7,949 nucleotides of DNA from Planctomycetota bacterium (GCA_022563615.1 JADFMZ010000133.1:1-7949); one strand, 5' to 3'; positions 1 through 7,361 are shown, counted from the stretch's first letter. The notes: generated by a model from the letters alone, not told the origin. A program made the numbers and translations.

Positions 1-203
1 ACCGCATGGCCATCGACCTTGCCCGACGCCGCCTGCGCGCCATAGGAGGGCACCCGGCGCAGCCCGTGCCCGCCCTGCCCGGTCAATTCCGCCCCGACCA
101 GCGCATCGGCCACCAGCGCCGCGTTCCCGGCCGAGGTATTGCAGCGGACCAAGGTCTCGGCCACCAGCGCATGGGCCGTCTCGACGCTCAACAATTCGGT
201 CAT
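1..203 (-). CDS. Ldh2-family malate/L-lactate/sulfolactate dehydrogenase, N-terminal fragment
   Basis: This is the first 67 codons of a gene that runs off the left edge on the minus strand. The visible protein starts MTELLSVETAHALV and contains GAELTGQGGHGLRRVP, followed by a Y-x-A-Q-x-x-S-G-K-V-D-G segment. That G-x-G-x-H-G-x-x-R-x-P block near residues 42-52, followed by SGKVDG, is typical of the N-terminus of the Ldh2/MDH2 family, which comprises NAD(P)-dependent, non-Rossmann malate, L-lactate, ureidoglycolate and (R)-sulfolactate dehydrogenases. The ATG at 203-201 overlaps the TGA of the upstream gene (ATGA), and a GGAGGGG ribosome site at 215-209 sits 5 nt before it, which decides the start and implies translational coupling. 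Pairing with a D-2-hydroxyacid dehydrogenase matches the known SlcC/ComC arrangement, so ComC is a reasonable guess. The catalytic part is outside the window, so the substrate is inference. Composition and style match the other left-hand gene, not the rest of the window. Confidence 0.8.
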   Translation of the reverse strand, partial: MTELLSVETAHALVAETLVRCNTSAGNAALVADALVGAELTGQGGHGLRRVPSYGAQAASGKVDGHA

Positions 204-562
204 TCCAGCCCCTCCAGATGGGCGATCACCCGGTCGGCTATCATCGCGCCGACCCGGATGTTCGATTCCTCCGTCAACCCGGCGACATGCGGGGTCAGGA
301 TCAGGTTCTCCAGCCCCTCGAACCGCGCCCCTGCCGCCGCCGTCAGCGGCTCGGTCTCGAACACATCCAGCGCCGCGCCGCTCAACTGCCCGGCCCGCAG
401 CCCCTCGGCCAGCGCCGCCTCGTCCAGCACCCCGCCGCGCGCCGCGTTGACCAGCACCGCGCCCGGTTTCATCGCCGCGATCTGCGCCGCGCCGATCAGG
501 TGCCGGGTGCCCTTGGTCAGCGGCAGATGCAGGCTGACCGCGTCCGCCCGCGCCAGAAGACA
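200..562 (-). CDS. D-2-hydroxyacid dehydrogenase (SerA-like, possibly (S)-sulfolactate dehydrogenase SlcC), 5'-truncated
   Basis: This is the C-terminal part of an NAD-dependent D-isomer-specific 2-hydroxyacid dehydrogenase. The frame reads ARADAVSLHLPLT, then a short linker, then MKPGAVLVNAARGG, DVFETEP and LTPHVAG. These are the nucleotide-binding-domain end and catalytic signatures of the family: Arg in NAARGG (codon 439-437), Glu in FETEP (352-350) and His in TPHVAG (289-287). The reading frame continues upstream past the first Met at 472 to about 562-572, where it abruptly stops matching the family and meets a stop at 592-590, so the N-terminal substrate-binding half is lost at the sequence join. 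The TGA (202-200) overlaps the next ATG, indicating an operon with the Ldh2-type gene. The C-terminal TPHVAGLTEESNIRV wording and this neighbour suggest SlcC, the (S)-sulfolactate dehydrogenase that with ComC interconverts sulfolactate enantiomers through sulfopyruvate. Phosphoglycerate dehydrogenase or another 2-hydroxyacid dehydrogenase remains possible. Confidence 0.85.
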   Translation of the reverse strand, partial: CLLARADAVSLHLPLTKGTRHLIGAAQIAAMKPGAVLVNAARGGVLDEAALAEGLRAGQLSGAALDVFETEPLTAAAGARFEGLENLILTPHVAGLTEESNIRVGAMIADRVIAHLEGLE

Positions 563-572
563 ATCGGCCGCA
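556..572. other. probable chimeric junction between unrelated genomes
   Basis: To the left, minus-strand codons fit a hydroxyacid dehydrogenase up to about here. To the right, plus-strand codons fit a large unrelated protein from about here. The two coding sequences are in opposite orientation and both are missing their 5' portions at the same place. GC content drops visibly across the point. No inverted repeat, transposase, tRNA or integrase signature is present. This is most easily read as an assembly or cloning chimera. The exact base cannot be fixed because both frames stay open over a few codons. Confidence 0.75.
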
Positions 573-3500
573 GTACCACGAACTCCGAATTACACTTCTC
601 AAACCGGCCCGTAAAAGTGGAAACGTCGCCATGGTCCTACACCGCACGGTTCCCGTTGGTCGGGAAGGGTCAACATCGTTCGACGTGCCGCTCGTTCAGG
701 TGACCGGCGCGGTCCTGCACGCCGGGCGATTGACCATTCGCCGCAGTCCGCTGCTGAGCGTACGAACAAAGGAGGCGGTTGGTGTTACGCGAACCGACAT
801 TTCAGAAGATGCCTTGGATTTGGCACGCTTGGTCGACGACGGACGCGAGAGCCCGTTTGGCGTGCAGGCGTATCAGGCCTATCGGTTCACAACCACACCG
901 TTTCACGTCGAGTTGACCGCGGCATCCGCGACATCCAGACCGCGCGTCGACGTTCAGACCGTATTGCGGATCGGAGATCGGCAACGGATTCTTGAAACCC
1001 GCCTGAACATCAGCCCACAAGGGCAACCGGTCTACCAGGTCCGGACCGCGATTCCGGATGATCTGGTGGTCGACGATGTTTTCGTGCCCACGGCGTTTGA
1101 GTGGTCGATCGTCACCGAGGGCGACCGAAAGATATTGAACGTATACCTCCCCACGGGTCGCCACGATCGTTTCTCCATACAGATCCGCGGCACGCTCGGC
1201 GAAGAGATGGGGATCGAAACGCTCTCGCTGCCTCGGCTCGAAGTCCTCGATGTTCTTTCTCAGCAAGGCGAAATCGTCGTTCAGTCAGACCCGGCGATCG
1301 CGGTACGAACGGCCGAGCTGCAAGGTTGCCGCGAGATCGCGTTAATCCGAACTTACCATTGGCTCTCGGCTGAGCAACGCCCGTTGTCCCGAGTGGCGAT
1401 AAGGTACTCGTCGCCGAACTACGCCGGCAGGCTGCGACTTTCTTTCCGTGAACCTATCGTCACCTGCTCCACGATGACCAACGTGCGGGTCACCGCCACG
1501 GCGGTGGAGGAGACGATCTTGTTGGACTTCGGTATTGCGCGAGCCGGTATCCGAAGGATTGAGTTCCTCTTACCGGGATGGATGAAGGACGCGCGTATTT
1601 CCCTGCCCATGCTTCGTCAGAAAACGGTCGAGCCGGTCTCCGATGAGCCGGATGCCGCGGTTCGTGTTTCGCTTCTACTGCAGGATGACATCATGGGCCG
1701 TTTGCGGGTACTGGTCGAAAACGACCGACTGCTGACCACTCTCGTGCAGCGCGCGCCGGTGCCCATCGTGGAGACCGGACGGGTCGAACGGCAATTCGTC
1801 ACCCTGGAAAACGCCGGGCGCGACGAGTTGTTGATCGACAAACTGCAGGGCTTCGAAACGCTATCACACCAGCAGAAGGAATGGCGGACCCTGACCGATT
1901 TGCTTGGCGCTTCGATCACCCAAGCCTATGTCGCCAACGCGCAGAATCCTCTGCTGAGCTACAAAACCAAGAAGCGGGTCGTCGTCGAGACGGCCGGCGC
2001 CCGCATCGGGCTGGCGGAGACGGTCCTGACGGCTGATGCATCCGGTGCCTATAGGGCGGCACTGTCCTATCGCATCGACAACCGCACGGAACAGTTCCTC
2101 GAGATCGAACTTCCGAAAGACGCGCAGCTCTGGAGCGCGATGGTGGCCGGTGAACCGGTCAAGCCGGCACGACCGTCCGGGGCAATCAATTCTCGCCGGG
2201 CGCGTATTCCGCTCATCAGAACTGCGGCCGGCGACTTGGATTATGTCGTACTCCTCAAATACGGCGGTCACATGCCGGCGCCCGGCGGTCTGCGCCGCGT
2301 CGAGTTTCCTCTCATACGAACGATCAATGTCCCCGTCGAGCTCAGTCAGGTACGGCTATACTTGCCCGAAACGCAACGTTGGTCGAACTTCTCGGGCACC
2401 ATGCGTCGCGCAGACGGCGAGGGTGATCTGGCAGCGGGCGTCGTTCGGTACCAGACTCGGCTGGCGGAACGCCTGGTGAGCACGATGCAGAGTGACAGCC
2501 CGTTCGCCCAGGTCCGCGCCGCAACAAACTTGGAAATTCTGAAATCCCAGACCATCAGATATCGCCAATCCGCCGCTCGATACGGGTTCCATGGTAAACT
2601 GCAACAGGAGATCATCTCCAACGAGGCCATGGTCCAACGAGCCGATACGCAGAGCCGTGAACTGCTTGGCGAGCGCCGGTCCGCCGGCTTGAAGGACAAT
2701 CGAGACAAAATGAATTACGGGTATGCCAACCAGCAAATCATTCGGGCCAGAAATCGCGTACAGAGTTTGCCCGACAACTTCAAACGCCCGGAGTCGAGCA
2801 CGAACGGGCAGCGCCTGAACCAACAGCATTTCGACCGCGATTGGCTCCGCGCAAACAAATTGGGTCAGTTCGGCGAGAAGGTATCGTCGGAAGATTTGGA
2901 GGAAGAAAAGATCGAAACGTCCTTGATGGAAACTTATGATGCCGCCGCCCGGAGACCGCAGAGCCAGGCCGCCCAACAGCAGGTGCAGACAAACTTCCAA
3001 TTCGATTCAGATGGGCGGGCCAACCTTCCGCAAAGCCCAAAGCAACGACGAGTGCGCCGCGGTGAGACCGACGAGGCGGTAGCCCAGTATCAACAACAAT
3101 TGCAAAGAAAGACTCCGATGTTGCCTGCGGCGAGGGCTGGCGCGGAGTATGACACCGTCGATTCGTCTTACGAAGTGTTTCCGGACGCCGCCGCCGGGTG
3201 GGGCATTCCCGTCCACCCCCTGTCCTATGCCGGCACGGGCTTGGCAAGCTTGGCCGTCGAGTTCCCGGTGCGCGGTGTCCCGTTCTTTTTCACGACGCCG
3301 CGAGGAGAAGTGACCATCACCGCACGGTCCGTGTCTCATCAATTCATCGTTACCGTGCGTCGCATCGGGCTGGCCCTTGCCGTGATCGCGATTGGCATTG
3401 TGGCCTACGTCGCGTGGCTCAAATGGCGCGGCTCGTGGTTCACGTACCGGGTCTGGTCCACACTCGCGATCGTTCTGGGCTTTACAGGGGCCATCATAGG

Positions 3501-3594
3501 CATACTGCCGATACTGGCGGTGCTTGTACTGGTGGTCGGCGTCGCCGCGAAAATAGATCTACGGCGCCGCGAACGCGCCGCGGCATTGGCCTGA
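562..3594 (+). CDS. large beta-rich protein with C-terminal membrane anchor, function unknown, 5'-truncated
   Basis: I do not recognise a named family. The frame is open from 538, and protein-like sequence (QYHELRITLLKP...) is already present upstream of the first ATG at 631, which lacks a convincing ribosome site. The true start therefore lies beyond the join, and the 987-codon ATG-initiated version is only the longest conventional reading. Counting from that Met, residues ~1-620 alternate short hydrophobic strands with charged turns, suggesting repeated beta-sandwich domains. One stretch, LSYRIDNRTEQFLEIELPKDAQLW followed by VAGEPVKPA at ~470-505, resembles what I recall from large hypothetical envelope proteins of Planctomycetota. 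Residues ~637-790 are highly charged, then Gln-rich, probably helical or disordered. Residues ~912-929 and ~945-973 are hydrophobic helices, followed by a basic tail (KIDLRRRERAA) likely to be cytoplasmic. An extracytoplasmic, membrane-anchored role is inferred. The gene ends 8 bp from the original end of the convergent ccsA gene, with an insertion sequence now between them. Confidence 0.85.
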   Translation, partial: NRPQYHELRITLLKPARKSGNVAMVLHRTVPVGREGSTSFDVPLVQVTGAVLHAGRLTIRRSPLLSVRTKEAVGVTRTDISEDALDLARLVDDGRESPFGVQAYQAYRFTTTPFHVELTAASATSRPRVDVQTVLRIGDRQRILETRLNISPQGQPVYQVRTAIPDDLVVDDVFVPTAFEWSIVTEGDRKILNVYLPTGRHDRFSIQIRGTLGEEMGIETLSLPRLEVLDVLSQQGEIVVQSDPAIAVRTAELQGCREIALIRTYHWLSAEQRPLSRVAIRYSSPNYAGRLRLSFREPIVTCSTMTNVRVTATAVEETILLDFGIARAGIRRIEFLLPGWMKDARISLPMLRQKTVEPVSDEPDAAVRVSLLLQDDIMGRLRVLVENDRLLTTLVQRAPVPIVETGRVERQFVTLENAGRDELLIDKLQGFETLSHQQKEWRTLTDLLGASITQAYVANAQNPLLSYKTKKRVVVETAGARIGLAETVLTADASGAYRAALSYRIDNRTEQFLEIELPKDAQLWSAMVAGEPVKPARPSGAINSRRARIPLIRTAAGDLDYVVLLKYGGHMPAPGGLRRVEFPLIRTINVPVELSQVRLYLPETQRWSNFSGTMRRADGEGDLAAGVVRYQTRLAERLVSTMQSDSPFAQVRAATNLEILKSQTIRYRQSAARYGFHGKLQQEIISNEAMVQRADTQSRELLGERRSAGLKDNRDKMNYGYANQQIIRARNRVQSLPDNFKRPESSTNGQRLNQQHFDRDWLRANKLGQFGEKVSSEDLEEEKIETSLMETYDAAARRPQSQAAQQQVQTNFQFDSDGRANLPQSPKQRRVRRGETDEAVAQYQQQLQRKTPMLPAARAGAEYDTVDSSYEVFPDAAAGWGIPVHPLSYAGTGLASLAVEFPVRGVPFFFTTPRGEVTITARSVSHQFIVTVRRIGLALAVIAIGIVAYVAWLKWRGSWFTYRVWSTLAIVLGFTGAIIGILPILAVLVLVVGVAAKIDLRRRERAAALA

Positions 3595-3605
3595 ACCAAT
3601 AGTTA

Positions 3606-3615
3606 GATCCTGTTG
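3606..3615 (+). repeat. left terminal inverted repeat of the insertion sequence
   Basis: GATCCTGTTG here is the exact reverse complement of 5371-5380. With the flanking TA on each side, the match is 12 bp. It begins 11 bp after the stop codon of the large plus-strand gene. Confidence 0.6.
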
Positions 3616-3812
3616 AATGAGCCGCGATTCAGCTCGGATTCTGGCGGCGGGATCGGAGTTCGGCAAGTCGGCGGCTGGCGTGAAGGCTTGGCTTGCCCTG
3701 CTTTTTGCCTGTAATCCGAGTTTCAGGTCCGTGCGCGGCTTGAACCGCTCAGTCTTGGGCAGACCGGTTGCGCCGTCCCGATGGGCTCACGAAATCTGAG
3801 CTTCATGGGCGG
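3616..3812. other. non-coding left flank inside the insertion sequence
   Basis: This stretch of about 200 bases lies between the left inverted repeat and the transposase stop codon (TGA at 3815-3813). I see no credible gene in it. A short plus-strand frame at 3617-3799 has no ribosome site and no recognisable content. A weak 5-bp TGAAT/ATTCA pairing occurs near the left tip. No T-rich terminator is visible for the transposase on the minus strand. Confidence 0.5.
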
Positions 3813-5225
3813 TCATTCTCTGGCCAGGATGAGCAGGTTGTGGGTGAAGATCGTCGCGCCGACGGTGCTCACGAAGTGTGCCCAGCCTTTGCTCATGCAA
3901 CGAAAGAGGCCCAGAATTCTCTTCAAGTACGAGATGGTGCCTTCGATTCCCGCGCGGAAGCGCTGCCCAAAACGGAACTCGGGATCGGACTCGCGCATTG
4001 ATTCCTCCTCGCTTCGCTTTCCCTTCTTCGCGATGGAGACCATCTTGATCTTCTTCCCGATGGATTCGATGGTGGCCATGTTTTCATAGTAACCCTTGTC
4101 CGCGGCGACCGTGTCCGGATAGTCACCGAACAGTTTCTTGTGACCCTCCAGTGCAGGCCGAACCAGTTGATGCTCGACCGGCTTGTGCTCGAATACCGTG
4201 TAGTCGGTGATGAACTTGCTCGAGACCTGGCCAATTTGGATCATGTGGCCGAACTCAATGGGCCTACCGGCCTTACCGCGTTTGAGCAGTTCGGTATGCG
4301 GCTCAAAGATACTGAAAATCTTCTCGTCGTTGGGAACGGGTTCGCCACACAGAACCCGCCGCGTGGCCTGATGGATGACGCGAAGCGCGAGGTGGCGATG
4401 GTGCGCCATCTCCTGGGCCAGGGATTTCGTGATCGCGCGCTCCCCCTCGCCGAGACGACGTTTCCTCGCGCGTTTTTCCAACGCCATGCCGACCGACTCC
4501 GTCCATTCGCAAATCGAGGTAACCAGCGGAATTAGCTTTTCATAGAGGGGTTTCAGCGATTCGGCGCTGGCCTGCTTGTTCGTGCTCTTGCGCGAAATCT
4601 TGACGGACAACCGGCGTGCTTTTCGGGTCAGTAGACGCCGATCGCCTACAAGATCCGGGTCGATCTCCCGGGCCCGTTCGATCAGGCGGGCCAATGTGCG
4701 ATAGGAATCCCAGAGCAACGACGAATCGCTCGGCCAATGGATGTGGGTTTCCACGGCCGTGGTGTCGAGGCGCAACCGGTTGCCGTCGATCTTGTCATGC
4801 TTCGCCGCGTGCTGAGCCAGCGCCTTGTTGACCTTCTTCCACGTGTTGGGCTGAATGCAGTTCTTGAGTTTGCAAAGCGTTGTGAAATCCATCATCGGAC
4901 CGTTGTAGATGCGCACGAAGCGCCGCAGGAAGTGGCTGTCGTCGATCCGGATGATGATGTCCCGGAGCGATCCGCCTTCGATGATGTGACAAATCGTAAT
5001 CCGCAGCACCGTATCCGACGTGTACTTGAACTTCGAGCCGTCTTGGTTCTTCCCGGCCGCCACTTGCAGCGCCTCTCTGAGGTCGCCGTGCAGCAGATCG
5101 AGAATCTTTGGGTTCGCATCGAGGACGTTGGACACGGCCTCGTAGCGGCCGTAGTATGCGTTGGTCAGCTTGAGATTGGACGGCGTGAAGTTGAATTCGG
5201 GCTGATGATTGATTTTCGATCGCAA
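3813..5225 (-). CDS. DDE transposase, ISNCY-like
   Basis: This transposase is intact and about 470 residues long. The frame extends upstream to a TTG at 5267 (484 residues), but a strong AAAGGAGG site at 5239-5232 sits 6 nt before the TTG at 5225, so that start is preferred. Numbered from 5225, residues ~1-110 are an N-terminal helical region with a YTSDTVLRITICHIIEGGSLRD-type DNA-binding segment. D154 lies in RLDTTAVETHIHWPSDSSLLWD, D376 in AADKGYYE and E428 in GIEGTISYLKR, giving a plausible DDE triad with the usual Lys/Arg after the Glu. The V-E-T-x-I-H-x-P-x-D-S-S-L-L-W-D wording is what I associate with ISNCY-group transposases. IS1182 or another IS5-superfamily group is the alternative. 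A Lys/Arg-rich stretch (~200-260) separates the first and second acidic residues. The enzyme would cut and join the element's ends. No frameshift or internal stop is seen. Confidence 0.92.
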   Translation of the reverse strand: MRSKINHQPEFNFTPSNLKLTNAYYGRYEAVSNVLDANPKILDLLHGDLREALQVAAGKNQDGSKFKYTSDTVLRITICHIIEGGSLRDIIIRIDDSHFLRRFVRIYNGPMMDFTTLCKLKNCIQPNTWKKVNKALAQHAAKHDKIDGNRLRLDTTAVETHIHWPSDSSLLWDSYRTLARLIERAREIDPDLVGDRRLLTRKARRLSVKISRKSTNKQASAESLKPLYEKLIPLVTSICEWTESVGMALEKRARKRRLGEGERAITKSLAQEMAHHRHLALRVIHQATRRVLCGEPVPNDEKIFSIFEPHTELLKRGKAGRPIEFGHMIQIGQVSSKFITDYTVFEHKPVEHQLVRPALEGHKKLFGDYPDTVAADKGYYENMATIESIGKKIKMVSIAKKGKRSEEESMRESDPEFRFGQRFRAGIEGTISYLKRILGLFRCMSKGWAHFVSTVGATIFTHNLLILARE

Positions 5226-5231
5226 CACGGG

Positions 5232-5239
5232 CCTCCTTT
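5232..5239 (-). promoter_or_regulatory. strong ribosome binding site that selects a TTG start for the transposase
   Basis: On the minus strand this reads AAAGGAGG, a near-complete anti-16S match. It lies 6 nt upstream of TTG at 5225-5223 and 3 nt upstream of an in-frame GTG at 5228-5226. The spacing favours TTG. It lies inside the longer frame that starts at 5267. Confidence 0.6.
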
Positions 5240-5284
5240 CCACGGTCTTGCTACTGAGTGATATCAATAGTTAAGACGCCGAAG

Positions 5285-5308
5285 ACGGGAGGTCCGTTTG
5301 TTTTTTTT
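5285..5308 (+). terminator. weak hairpin followed by T-tract (candidate terminator, plus strand)
   Basis: ACGGG at 5285-5289 can pair with TCCGT at 5293-5297 (one G-T pair) around a 3-base loop, followed by TTTGTTTTTTTT ending at 5308. The stem is short, so this may be only an AT-rich tract. It lies inside the right flank of the insertion sequence and would stop plus-strand transcripts crossing the element toward the 3' end of ccsA. Confidence 0.25.
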
Positions 5309-5370
5309 CCAAGAAAACTCTATTTCTTTCAGTGTTTCCTGCTCTGCCCCCACGAAGCCAACCGACCGGG

Positions 5371-5380
5371 CAACAGGATC
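5371..5380 (-). repeat. right terminal inverted repeat of the insertion sequence
   Basis: On the plus strand this reads CAACAGGATC, the exact reverse complement of 3606-3615. TA follows at 5381-5382. Its last base pair provides the G of the ccsA TAG stop codon. Confidence 0.6.
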
Positions 5381-7353
5381 TAGCTATGCAGCCCCGTCAC
5401 GATGAAATTGATCACGATCCAGTTGAACATCATGACTTCGAAACCCAGGACGGCCAGCACCGCCGTCCAGAAGCCCTTGTCACGGACCTTCATTCGCACG
5501 TGGATCAGGGCGATGATGATGAAAAACGTGTTGAGGGCGAAGACTTCCTTGGGGTCCCATCCCCAGGGCCGGCCCCAGGAATGGTCGGCCCAGATCGCAC
5601 CCATCACCAGACCGGTCCAAAGAGCGATAAACGACAGCTCCACAAGCACCATTGTGGCCCCGTCCAGCACCTGACTGGTGGTGGGCGGCTCGGGTTTCAG
5701 AAAAGATTGACTCGGGCCCGTGCCCATCATCAATGATGCGGCGCCGCCTACGGCGTATTTCTCCAGCTTCACTCCGGCGGCAAAGCGGTCCTTGGCCGCC
5801 GCGAGTTCGAGAAAAAGAATCATCATCGCGGCCACACACGAACCCGTGGCGCCCGCCAGACCGTACGGCGAAAGTCCGTACGTCTGCGAGCTGATGGTGT
5901 GCATCATCAGCACGTAGCCTGAGTAGTTGAGAATCGCCAACGCGATCGGGATGATGAGCAGTCGGACCTTGGGAATGAGTTTCCGGTCCCAGGCAACGCA
6001 CCAGCGATGCCGTAGCATCAGCATGCCCGTGACCGCCGCCAACGCGATCAGGGCGTAGCTGGAGATGATCACGTTGGTGTGAATATAGAGCCAGACATCA
6101 TTCAGAGCGGCCATCTTGTTTCGCATCCCCGAATCGAGTCCGGCGGGGAGAAAGTAGGCGGCCATCAGCGCCGCCATCGACACCACGGCGGAACAGAGGG
6201 CAAAAATATTCCGTAGCGGGCTGCGCCGGCTGACCCATTCGAGGATCATCGCCACCACGCCGCCGAACCAAGCGGAGGTGGTGACCGCTTCAAACATGTT
6301 CGCGTTCGGCCAACGCCCTGAAATGTACCAGCGGATCGCAATGCTCGAGGTGTGGAAGCCGAAGGCGACGACGAACATGACCATGCCCGCCTTTCGCGCC
6401 CATTCCCATTTGTAGATGACCGACATCAGAAGGGGGATGACGCCGAGAAGGTAGATGAGCCACACCCAGGTCATGCTCTTGTACTTGAAGTACCAGCTCT
6501 CCATGCCCAGCCGACCGGCCGACGGGTAGAGCTTAGGCGATATCGTGGGAAATACGACGGCCAATTCAGCGATCAAGCGATTGACCTCGTCGGCGTTCTC
6601 CGCCCGCCATGCCCTTCGTATGGCGGGCCACTTTTCCGCCACGGCGTCCTGAACCGCGGGATCCAAACCGGGGATGGCCGCCGCGCGATTGATCGCGGCG
6701 TGGGTATCGTCCGCCGGTGCGCCGGACGGCCCGACCAGAGAAGCCACGGACAGCCATGCGGAGTTTTCAGATCCGTCGGGCGGGGCGATCACGCGGAGTT
6801 GATCTTCCAGATAGCGAGGATTCGAAACCGCCAAGGCGGATTGGATCGCGTCCACATCCCTCGCCGTGCGAATCAAATCCGCAGCGAGTTCGTCCAACAA
6901 TGACACGGCCGCCGGGTGCCGAAGCAACGGCTTTGAGATCAGACCGCTCTTGATAAACCTCTTGCCGCGGGCCTCGTCGATGGCCCCGGCGTGGCGAAGG
7001 ACGGCCTCGATCTTGGCCCGCACCGGCTTTTTCTTCACGTAGATAATGTCGGCGTTTTCGTAAACCTCCGGTCTGAACATCATGTCGAGGTAGGTGAATC
7101 CATCCGACTGATTGTTGATCGACCGTCGGCCCGTCACGAACCCCATGATCGTTGTGGCGTGAGACTCGAAGGATCGCAGTCGGCCGTCCCCTTGGACGGC
7201 GATCCGCCGGAGTGGTTCGAGATTCACCTTCTCCGCAAAGGCTGATACCTCCACGGTCGGGGCAGTTCGCGCGGCGCTTTTCCATCCCGCATAGAGAAGG
7301 ATGGATCCGATGACCATGATGTCGATCGGGCGAATCTTGAATCGGGAGCTCAT
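5380..7353 (-). CDS. ccsA: cytochrome c biogenesis protein CcsA/ResC family (heme handling, system II)
   Basis: The protein is 657 residues long. CcsA-type proteins carry heme across the cytoplasmic membrane and, with ResB/CcsB, attach it to apocytochromes c (system II). The signature WWD segment is clear at residues ~593-605 (WGRPWGWDPKEVFAL; W593, W596, W598, D600). Candidate heme-ligand histidines in the expected places are H334 (GFHTSSIAIRWY), H425 (WLYIHTNV) and H618 (LIHVRM). One membrane helix (~10-22) leads into a ~270-residue extracytoplasmic region whose start, IAVQGDGRLRSFESHA, resembles the periplasmic region of fused CcsBA proteins. About ten helices follow from ~295 to 654. Residues ~484-563, just before the WWD helix, form an extended segment. 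The C-terminus is GLHS, close to the GLHSY ending common in the family. The ATG is preceded by GGAAGGA with 8-nt spacing. No ResB/CcsB gene is visible upstream within the window. The stop codon TAG overlaps the tip of the insertion sequence. Confidence 0.93.
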   Translation of the reverse strand: MSSRFKIRPIDIMVIGSILLYAGWKSAARTAPTVEVSAFAEKVNLEPLRRIAVQGDGRLRSFESHATTIMGFVTGRRSINNQSDGFTYLDMMFRPEVYENADIIYVKKKPVRAKIEAVLRHAGAIDEARGKRFIKSGLISKPLLRHPAAVSLLDELAADLIRTARDVDAIQSALAVSNPRYLEDQLRVIAPPDGSENSAWLSVASLVGPSGAPADDTHAAINRAAAIPGLDPAVQDAVAEKWPAIRRAWRAENADEVNRLIAELAVVFPTISPKLYPSAGRLGMESWYFKYKSMTWVWLIYLLGVIPLLMSVIYKWEWARKAGMVMFVVAFGFHTSSIAIRWYISGRWPNANMFEAVTTSAWFGGVVAMILEWVSRRSPLRNIFALCSAVVSMAALMAAYFLPAGLDSGMRNKMAALNDVWLYIHTNVIISSYALIALAAVTGMLMLRHRWCVAWDRKLIPKVRLLIIPIALAILNYSGYVLMMHTISSQTYGLSPYGLAGATGSCVAAMMILFLELAAAKDRFAAGVKLEKYAVGGAASLMMGTGPSQSFLKPEPPTTSQVLDGATMVLVELSFIALWTGLVMGAIWADHSWGRPWGWDPKEVFALNTFFIIIALIHVRMKVRDKGFWTAVLAVLGFEVMMFNWIVINFIVTGLHS

Positions 7354-7361
7354 CGTCGTGA

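Larger units (their letters stand above)
3606..5380. mobile_element. complete insertion sequence, ~1775 bp, one DDE transposase, 10-bp inverted repeats, TA duplication
   Basis: The element is delimited by a perfect inverted repeat, GATCCTGTTG at 3606-3615 and its complement at 5371-5380, with TA directly outside both tips (3604-3605 and 5381-5382), consistent with a TA target duplication. Inside are a single intact transposase gene on the minus strand, about 197 bp of non-coding DNA downstream of it and about 145 bp upstream. The inverted repeat diverges after 10 bp. The insertion sits between two convergent genes, and the right tip supplies the last base of the ccsA stop codon (now TAG). Excision in silico restores TAA. 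The intact frame and clean tips point to a recent, possibly active element. Family placement follows the transposase (ISNCY-like); the ends alone do not identify it. The boundaries are inference from the repeats. Confidence 0.65.

Noticed and set aside
631..633. ATG at 631 as the true start of the large plus-strand gene
   Set aside because: In-frame, protein-like codons continue upstream to the join at ~562, and there is no good ribosome site before 631.
6..703. Plus-strand frames across the first 700 bases (for example 6-614 and 218-703)
   Set aside because: They are antisense shadows of the two dehydrogenase genes in very GC-rich DNA. Their translations are Arg/Pro/Ala-rich with no family motifs.
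3597..5273. 9-bp direct repeat CAATAGTTA at 3597-3605 and 5265-5273 as target duplication of the insertion sequence
   Set aside because: The ends it would imply (3606 and 5264) show no inverted repeat with each other, whereas the 10-bp inverted repeat plus TA (3604-3615 with 5371-5382) is far less likely by chance. The 9-mer is probably coincidence.
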